From Ktedonobacterales bacterium (lineage in GTDB: Bacteria; Chloroflexota; Ktedonobacteria; Ktedonobacterales; JADMIN01): DNA of 8,169 bases. Where the stretch lies: contig JANWHL010000054.1 of NCBI GenBank assembly GCA_025450405.1, forward strand, positions 1 to 8,169. Reading direction: 5' to 3'. Positions within the stretch are counted from its first letter, which is position 1; every line of letters starts with the position of its first letter. Positions 1 through 3,573 of this stretch are shown piece by piece. The notes beneath the pieces are model-generated. The model worked only from the letters and a program-made list of their open reading frames with translations, had not been told where the DNA came from and did no database searches. Position numbers and translations under genes: made by a program.

Positions 1-104
1 ATGATCAGCTGCCATGATCAGCTGCCATGATCAGCTGCCATGATCAGCTGCCATGATCAGCTGCCATGATCAGCTGCCATGATCAGCTGCCATGATCAGC
101 TGCC
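1..104. repeat. Perfect 13-bp tandem repeat, 8 copies (continues as a partial unit to 111)
   Basis: Eight identical copies of ATGATCAGCTGCC start at 1, 14, 27, 40, 53, 66, 79 and 92. A ninth, partial copy (ATGATCA) runs from 105 to 111, after which the pattern breaks. The array begins at the first base of the window, so the true copy number is unknown. Each unit holds two overlapping palindromes, TGATCA and CAGCTG, so it carries one GATC and one AGCT every 13 bp, and neighbouring units can pair with each other. The 13-bp period is not a multiple of three and the reading frames hit stops, so it is not coding. It lies about 45 bp beyond the 3' end of the macro-domain gene. Absence of any mismatch suggests recent expansion or homogenisation; function is unknown. 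Confidence 0.97.
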
Positions 105-147
105 ATGATCAAACGATCGCGCCGCGCCCAGCCTCCCTCGCGAGACG

Positions 148-702
148 CTACCCCTCGACAGCGCGGTCCAGTGCGCGCTCATAGACCCGCGTGGTGCCCC
201 CATCGAAGAGGACAAACCGCACCACGTCCAGCGCCGTCTCCGCATGCGCACGCAGGTGGTCGAGCACCGCCGCGATGGCCACCGGTGCCGCCTCAGCCAC
301 CGGGTAGCCGTAAGCGCCCGTGCTGATCGACGGAAAGGCCACGCTCCGCAACCCCTCGCGTTCGCAGATCGCCAGCGCCGCCGTGTACGCACCGCGCAAC
401 AACTCCGCGGCTTCCTGTGGGGACTGCGCGGAGTAAACCGGGCCAACGGCGTGGATCACCCGCCGCGTCGGCGGCGACAGATTGAACGCGTCGGTGACCA
501 CCGCGCTCCCCGTGGCACAGCTCCCAATCTGACGAATGGCCGCCAGCAGCCCCGGCCCGGCGGCGCGGTGCACCGCGCCATCCACGCCGCCCCCGCCCCC
601 CAGATAGGCGTTGGCCGCCGTCACAATGGTCTCCGTCCCCACCTGGACGATATTGCCCATCACAAGTTCCACGGCGGTCCGCCCGATCGTCGTCTGCCGC
701 AT
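148..702 (-). CDS. Macro-domain protein (MacroD/YmdB-like ADP-ribose-binding, probable deacylase)
   Basis: This 184-residue protein is a single macro domain, about the usual length for stand-alone YmdB/MacroD enzymes. Known family members bind ADP-ribose and hydrolyse O-acetyl-ADP-ribose or mono-ADP-ribosyl esters in the cytoplasm. The phosphate-binding loop is GGGGGVDGAVHRAAGP (residues 35-50), and the second loop is SISTGAYGYP (125-134). The two residues aligned with the catalytic Asn25 and Asp35 of E. coli YmdB are present as N31 and D41. Two usual ligand residues differ: the adenine-contacting Asp of the GDI motif is Asn (N17), and the first Asn of the NAAN motif is Thr (T28). The ATG at 702 has a GGAG ribosome binding site (711-714) with 8-nt spacing. 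The gene starts 24 nt after the acetyltransferase stop, so the two are probably co-transcribed. No signal peptide or membrane segment is seen. The family is clear; the exact substrate is not. Confidence 0.93.
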   Translation of the reverse strand: MRQTTIGRTAVELVMGNIVQVGTETIVTAANAYLGGGGGVDGAVHRAAGPGLLAAIRQIGSCATGSAVVTDAFNLSPPTRRVIHAVGPVYSAQSPQEAAELLRGAYTAALAICEREGLRSVAFPSISTGAYGYPVAEAAPVAIAAVLDHLRAHAETALDVVRFVLFDGGTTRVYERALDRAVEG

Positions 703-710
703 GCTGTGCG

Positions 711-714
711 CTCC
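711..714 (-). promoter_or_regulatory. Ribosome binding site of the macro-domain gene
   Basis: GGAG read on the minus strand lies 8 nt before the ATG at 702, inside the 24-nt gap between the two minus-strand genes. It supports independent re-initiation at this start within a shared mRNA. Confidence 0.7.
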
Positions 715-726
715 ATTCCATGACCC

Positions 727-1518
727 TCACCACGCGCCCGCGCTGGGCCCACGCAAATAGGTGTGCTCGTCGAGCACATGCACAAACCCGAGCGCGCGAT
801 AGAGCCGCTCCGCCGGGTTCCCCACCCGCACGTAGAGACAGTGCGCCGGCTGCCCTTCCGCGATCAACCCGTCCACGACCGCCGCCAGCAGCGCCGTAGC
901 CACGCCCCGACCCTGCGCCGCCGGGACCGTGTAGACACCCATCACCGTCGGGATGTCCTCATACAGCGTCAGATAGCACCCACCAACCGGCCGCCCATCG
1001 AGGTGCGCGGCGTAATACCGCGCCCAGCCGCGTTCCTGGTCGTGCAGCCGCTGGCGCGCCCGGTTCTCCACCACCGACGGGTGCGGGGATGCGTCGTTGA
1101 AGAAGGCCAACCGGCTGCCTTGCTCATAGAGCAGCATTTCCCGCCAGGTCGCGATCGGGTGGATTGTCACCCCCGGCGCGGGACCCGCCGCCGGCGGCGT
1201 GAGCGGACCCACATGGACCATCAAGCGCTGGCTCTCATCCACGCGGAAGCCGCGGGCAAGTAGCGCCGGCGGCAGCGCCGCCTCTCCCGCGAGCGTCGGG
1301 ACCACCGTCCAGTGGACCCCCAGGCCGCGCGCGGTGGCATGGCGCACCACATGATCCACCAGCGCATGCGCCGCGTCCGGCGGGCACAACGCGTACGCCA
1401 CCCGCAAGAGCATGCCATCCGTGCGCGCGAACGCGCCCCGATCGGCCGCCAGACCCGGGATGGGATCGGGAAAGCGCAGCCGTCGCTGCGCGACCACGCG
1501 ACGAGTAACGTCATCCAT
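727..1518 (-). CDS. GNAT-family N-acetyltransferase
   Basis: This 263-residue protein has a C-terminal GNAT (Gcn5-related acetyltransferase) domain, which transfers an acyl group from acyl-CoA to an amine. The acetyl-CoA pyrophosphate loop (motif A) is Q202-G-R-G-V-A inside VPAAQGRGVATALL. Motif B is NPAERLYRALGF (234-245). The preceding strand and turn, GRPVGGCYLTLYED (175-188), fit the fold's core. The N-terminal half (about 1-115) is less conserved and may be a degenerate GNAT half or a substrate domain. The frame is open upstream to an ATG at 1890 and another at 1608. I chose 1518 because neither upstream start has a ribosome binding site, the upstream residues look non-coding, and a -10 element sits exactly where a leaderless transcript would begin at 1518. 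The macro-domain gene follows 24 nt downstream. The substrate cannot be told from the sequence. Confidence 0.88.
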   Translation of the reverse strand: MDDVTRRVVAQRRLRFPDPIPGLAADRGAFARTDGMLLRVAYALCPPDAAHALVDHVVRHATARGLGVHWTVVPTLAGEAALPPALLARGFRVDESQRLMVHVGPLTPPAAGPAPGVTIHPIATWREMLLYEQGSRLAFFNDASPHPSVVENRARQRLHDQERGWARYYAAHLDGRPVGGCYLTLYEDIPTVMGVYTVPAAQGRGVATALLAAVVDGLIAEGQPAHCLYVRVGNPAERLYRALGFVHVLDEHTYLRGPSAGAW

Positions 1519-1525
1519 GTTTGCG

Positions 1526-1554
1526 ATTCTATCGCGAAGCTGGCCCCCAGTCAC
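1526..1554 (-). promoter_or_regulatory. Candidate promoter of the acetyltransferase/macro unit, leaderless arrangement
   Basis: On the minus strand, GTGACT (1554-1549) and TAGAAT (1531-1526) are separated by 17 bp, resembling sigma-70 -35 and -10 boxes (4 of 6 and 5 of 6 matches). Only 7 nt lie between the -10 box and the ATG at 1518. Transcription would therefore start at or next to the start codon, giving an mRNA without a 5' leader. No Shine-Dalgarno sequence is present ahead of this ATG, which agrees. The evidence is sequence position only. Confidence 0.5.
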
Positions 1555-1713
1555 GCCACCCCGCGTCGCCAACGTGGCCGCACGCGCGCCATCACGGAGC
1601 GCCAGCATGTTGCGCCAGATTCGCTGTAGAGGATACACGCGCCCGCGACTCCCGATCCATTGAGCGCGAGAGGTGGTAGCTTTCGACCTCACGCGACGCC
1701 CCGGAGCCGAGAG

Positions 1714-1745
1714 GGACCATGTTACCCGCACGGGTAACATGGTCC
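1714..1745. repeat. Perfect inverted repeat, 14-bp arms, 4-nt centre (candidate operator)
   Basis: The left arm GGACCATGTTACCC (1714-1727) is the exact reverse complement of the right arm (1732-1745), around a GCAC centre. The G1728-C1731 pair extends it to 15 bp over a 2-nt centre. No T-run follows on either strand, so a rho-independent terminator is unlikely. The long, fully symmetric dyad could be a binding site for a dimeric regulator or a structured RNA/cruciform element. It lies 196 bp upstream of the acetyltransferase start and 327 bp upstream of the phosphoesterase promoter, and no regulator gene is adjacent. Its existence is certain; its role is unknown. Confidence 0.85.
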
Positions 1746-1837
1746 ACGACAGCGTGACCACTGTTCTCGCAGGCGGGTGCGGCCCGCTCGACGACGGCGA
1801 CGAGCTTCCACCAGCGGAGATACCCATGGAAGGCGCT

Positions 1838-2055
1838 ATGCTCACGCGCCGTCCAATGTTCGCCGGCCTCATCCTCGTGCATTCTGGCACGCTGGCGCTC
1901 GGGCTCGCACCCGCGCCCTAATCCTGCTCAAACTGGGTGAGGGTTTGAGCCAAGCTGAAGTGCGCCGGGCCGCCACCGACTGGCACCTCACCATGTGCCA
2001 TGCGCGTATTCACGTCAAGAAGCGCTATTCGGTCATCCAGCGGCACGGTGACTGA
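1838..2055 (+). pseudogene. Remnant of an IS630-type transposase N-terminus (frameshifted, truncated)
   Basis: Two overlapping plus-strand frames together resemble the start of IS630-family transposases. In the first frame, from the ATG at 1838, the peptide includes LILVHSGTLA, like the family's L(V/I)xSGxxxAR segment. That frame stops at 1921. A different frame then reads ARTRALILLKLGEGLSQAEV (about 1900-1959), matching the usual RARILLKADEG-type helix and the first helix of a helix-turn-helix. It continues as WHLTMCHARIHVKKRYSV, like the recognition helix followed by RKRY, and stops at 2055. The switch of frame falls around 1885-1900. No DDE catalytic domain follows and no terminal inverted repeats were identified. 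This is pattern recognition from memory of the family over a short stretch, so confidence is moderate. The alternative is chance open frames in high-G+C DNA. Confidence 0.42.
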
Positions 2056-2071
2056 CGCGGGTTGGCGCGTC

Positions 2072-2100
2072 TTGACGGCGGCCGACACTCTGGCTACGAT
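2072..2100 (+). promoter_or_regulatory. Sigma-70-type promoter of the metallophosphoesterase
   Basis: TTGACG (2072-2077) and TACGAT (2095-2100) are separated by 17 bp, each one mismatch from the -35 and -10 consensus. The start of transcription would be near 2107, leaving a leader of about 66 nt before the ATG at 2173. It overlaps the end of the transposase remnant region, so it may have arisen after that element decayed. Confidence 0.65.
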
Positions 2101-2159
2101 TCCCGCTGAAACCTCTGGGGCTGACGACAATGCCATTGGTTGAGGGTGGGGACGTGCGA

Positions 2160-2165
2160 GGGAGG
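2160..2165 (+). promoter_or_regulatory. Ribosome binding site deciding the phosphoesterase start
   Basis: GGGAGG lies 7 nt before the ATG at 2173. It selects this start over an in-frame TTG at 2140, whose extra residues (MRVGTCEGGRS) do not fit before the phosphoesterase's first beta strand. Confidence 0.8.
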
Positions 2166-2172
2166 CCGCTCC

Positions 2173-2970
2173 ATGCGCATCGGCTTGGTAGGCGACACAC
2201 ATGGCTATGTGCCAGCTCTCGAGGCTGCCGTAGCCGCGTGTCGAACCGCGGGCTGTGACCGTATCGTCCACTGCGGCGATTTCCTTTCTTCGCCATTTTC
2301 ACCCGACCCGCCCAGTGAGACGATCGCCTTGCTGCGCGCGGAAAATGTGTCAGTCGTGGTGGGGAACGGTGAGGTGTACCTACGAGATTGGGATACCCCA
2401 CGCTGGGAAGCGACGCTGGCGCAGCGCCGGCAGCGGCCCGACTCTCCCGACCACTTCCTGCCCTACGTGGCCGCTGGCCAGGCGGAGCTGAGCCCGGACG
2501 ATCTCGCCTGGCTGCGTACTGTGCCCGAGGAGATGGTGCTGAGCGGAGGCCGCCCGAATGACGTGTACATATGCCACGGCATGCCCGGCAACGTGTTCGC
2601 CACAATTTGGGACACCGGTCCACAATACACTCCCGACTTCACCCGAGAGACGATCGCCGCCGCGCTTTCGCGGCCAACAGTGGCGGGAGCGGACTTAATA
2701 TTGTGCGGGCACACGCACCTCCCACTGGTGCAGCGCACGGCGTTGCCCGGCGGGCGTGAGGCCCTGGTGGTGCGCGGCTGTGGCTATCGACGATCTGCTG
2801 AGCCTGGAATGCCGTGGTGGGCGGACTACGTGATCCTGACCCACGTGGCGCCCGCCTCCTTGGGCTATGCGGCCTGGGAGTTCAGCCGACACATGGTGCT
2901 GTTTTACCCTCGCGAACCCGAATGGATCTGGGATCAACCCTCACGCCCTTCACCCAGTGGCCCTCGCTGA
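2173..2970 (+). CDS. Calcineurin-like metallophosphoesterase (YfcE/MJ0936-like)
   Basis: This 265-residue cytoplasmic protein has the metal-binding motifs of the calcineurin-like phosphoesterases in order: GDTHG (D8, H10), HCGD (D36), GN (N65), H135 in ICHG, and GHTH (H180, H182). These bind two metal ions and hydrolyse phosphodiesters or phosphomonoesters. The third motif reads GNGE rather than GNHD or GNCD. The C-terminal NPGS segment common in YfcE-like members is replaced by VVRGCGYRRSAEPGMPWW, so the substrate may differ from that of known members. No signal peptide or membrane segment is present. The start at 2173 gives MRIGLVGDTHG, the normal N-terminus of the family, and has a strong ribosome binding site. 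The tail (RPSPSGPR) is short and disordered-looking. The gene stands alone, with its own promoter and with a tRNA convergent downstream. Physiological role unknown. Confidence 0.92.
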   Translation: MRIGLVGDTHGYVPALEAAVAACRTAGCDRIVHCGDFLSSPFSPDPPSETIALLRAENVSVVVGNGEVYLRDWDTPRWEATLAQRRQRPDSPDHFLPYVAAGQAELSPDDLAWLRTVPEEMVLSGGRPNDVYICHGMPGNVFATIWDTGPQYTPDFTRETIAAALSRPTVAGADLILCGHTHLPLVQRTALPGGREALVVRGCGYRRSAEPGMPWWADYVILTHVAPASLGYAAWEFSRHMVLFYPREPEWIWDQPSRPSPSGPR

Positions 2971-3130
2971 GTGCAGGGCATGAGGGTGGAGGTGAATAGC
3001 ATGGCTGAAAGCTGCCAAGCACTGCCAAGTCGGTTTTGAATTGAGTACTGGGCGCCGCCGGCCAAATTTCGCGGCGACGGATGTCAAAATCGGGGTCGAA
3101 ACCGCCGTGGGCGGCTCGATGGGTCACCTG
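2971..3130. other. Gap between the phosphoesterase and the tRNA terminator
   Basis: No gene is supported in these 160 bases. I see only a short hairpin-capable CCGCC-GTG-GGCGG segment near 3102-3114, which lacks a T-run and so is not a convincing terminator. Open frames crossing this stretch into the tRNA are spurious. Confidence 0.6.
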
Positions 3131-3165
3131 GCAAAACGCGGCGCCCCAGGTGTTTCCTGGGGCGC
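3131..3165 (-). terminator. Rho-independent terminator of the tRNA-Thr unit
   Basis: Read on the minus strand, GCGCCCCAGG (3165-3156) pairs perfectly with CCTGGGGCGC (3150-3141) over a 5-nt loop. It is followed by CGCG and four Ts (3136-3133). It begins 7 nt after the tRNA's 3' end. The 10-bp G+C-rich stem is strong, but the T-tract is short and displaced by 4 nt. Confidence 0.8.
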
Positions 3166-3172
3166 TTCTGGG

Positions 3173-3244
3173 AGCCGGCGGTCGGATTTGAACCGACGGC
3201 CTGCGGTTTACGAAACCGCTGCTCTGCCGCTGAGCTACGCCGGC
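3173..3244 (-). tRNA. tRNA-Thr (anticodon CGU)
   Basis: The 72-nt minus-strand sequence folds into a complete cloverleaf. The acceptor stem is GCCGGCG with CGCCGGC, and the D stem is GCTC/GAGC with a 7-nt loop. The anticodon stem GCGGT/ACCGC encloses the loop TTCGTAA, the variable loop is 5 nt, and the T stem GTCGG/CCGAC encloses TTCAAAT. The anticodon CGU reads the threonine codon ACG. The discriminator base is U (a T in the gene), and the next bases are CCC, so the 3' CCA is not encoded and must be added by nucleotidyltransferase. G1-C72 and C2-G71, known threonine identity pairs in E. coli, are present. The gene has its own promoter and terminator. Confidence 0.97.
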
Positions 3245-3275
3245 GCGCGTGGCCGCGCATGCCGCCACCGCCGAC

Positions 3276-3305
3276 ATTGTACGCGGGCCGGCGCCGGTCT
3301 GTCAA
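3276..3305 (-). promoter_or_regulatory. Sigma-70 promoter of the tRNA-Thr gene
   Basis: On the minus strand, a perfect TTGACA (3305-3300) and TACAAT (3281-3276, one mismatch) are separated by 18 bp. The start of transcription would be near 3269, about 25 nt ahead of the mature tRNA 5' end at 3244. The strength of the match suits a stable-RNA gene. Confidence 0.85.
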
Positions 3306-3502
3306 GCGTTCGCGAGCCGCCCGCCGGGCCAGCGCGTACGGCGGACCACGTAGCGATGTGGAGACACGCGGCACCCGGTCCACGATCGCCCGCTCTCGTG
3401 GTAGGATGGCTCGCGAGAGACGCCCGCGTACCGTAACCTCCCTCCCGCCTCCGCGGTGGCACGCTCATGCGCTTGCCGCTCGTGTGTGCGGCCGCGCGGG
3501 AC

Positions 3503-3538
3503 GGGACGAGAACGCGACGGGACGAGAGCGGGACGAGA
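3503..3538 (+). repeat. Three GGGACGAGA repeats in a purine-rich leader
   Basis: GGGACGAGA occurs at 3503-3511, 3519-3527 and 3530-3538, start to start 16 and 11 bp apart. It is followed by further GGGGACGGGAA-type purine-rich sequence up to the oxidoreductase start. The region 3306-3573 otherwise holds no gene and no convincing plus-strand promoter. A TAGGAT at 3402-3407 is the only weak -10 candidate. The purine-rich run may act as an extended ribosome-loading leader or be simple-sequence expansion. Confidence 0.6.
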
Positions 3539-3573
3539 CGAGTCGGGGACGGGAAGTGAAGGGATGGGAAGAG

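Noticed and set aside
1..111. CRISPR array or replication-origin iterons
   Set aside because: The units are directly adjacent with no spacers, which rules out CRISPR. No replication initiator gene or DnaA-like boxes were seen, so an origin is not supported.
148..1518. DarTG-like toxin-antitoxin module around the macro domain
   Set aside because: The partner gene is a GNAT acetyltransferase with a QGRGVA acetyl-CoA loop, not a DNA ADP-ribosyltransferase, and the macro domain is of the MacroD/YmdB type.
1714..1745. Intrinsic terminator
   Set aside because: The stem is strong, but no T-run follows on either strand and no gene ends just before it.
1519..1890. N-terminal extension of the acetyltransferase to ATG 1890 or ATG 1608
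   Set aside because: There is no ribosome binding site at either, the extension has low-complexity composition and runs through the inverted repeat at 1714-1745, and a promoter sits directly before ATG 1518. ATG 1608 remains a weaker alternative.
3379..3407. Promoter for the oxidoreductase (TCCACG, 17 bp, TAGGAT)
   Set aside because: Only 3 of 6 and 4 of 6 matches, weaker than the other promoters in the window; not reported as a feature.
2882..3436. Open frames on both strands crossing the tRNA, with peptides such as SDLNRRPAVYETAALPLSYAG and GVAQRQSSGFVNRRPSVQIRPP
   Set aside because: These peptides are well-known translations of tRNA genes and are not proteins.
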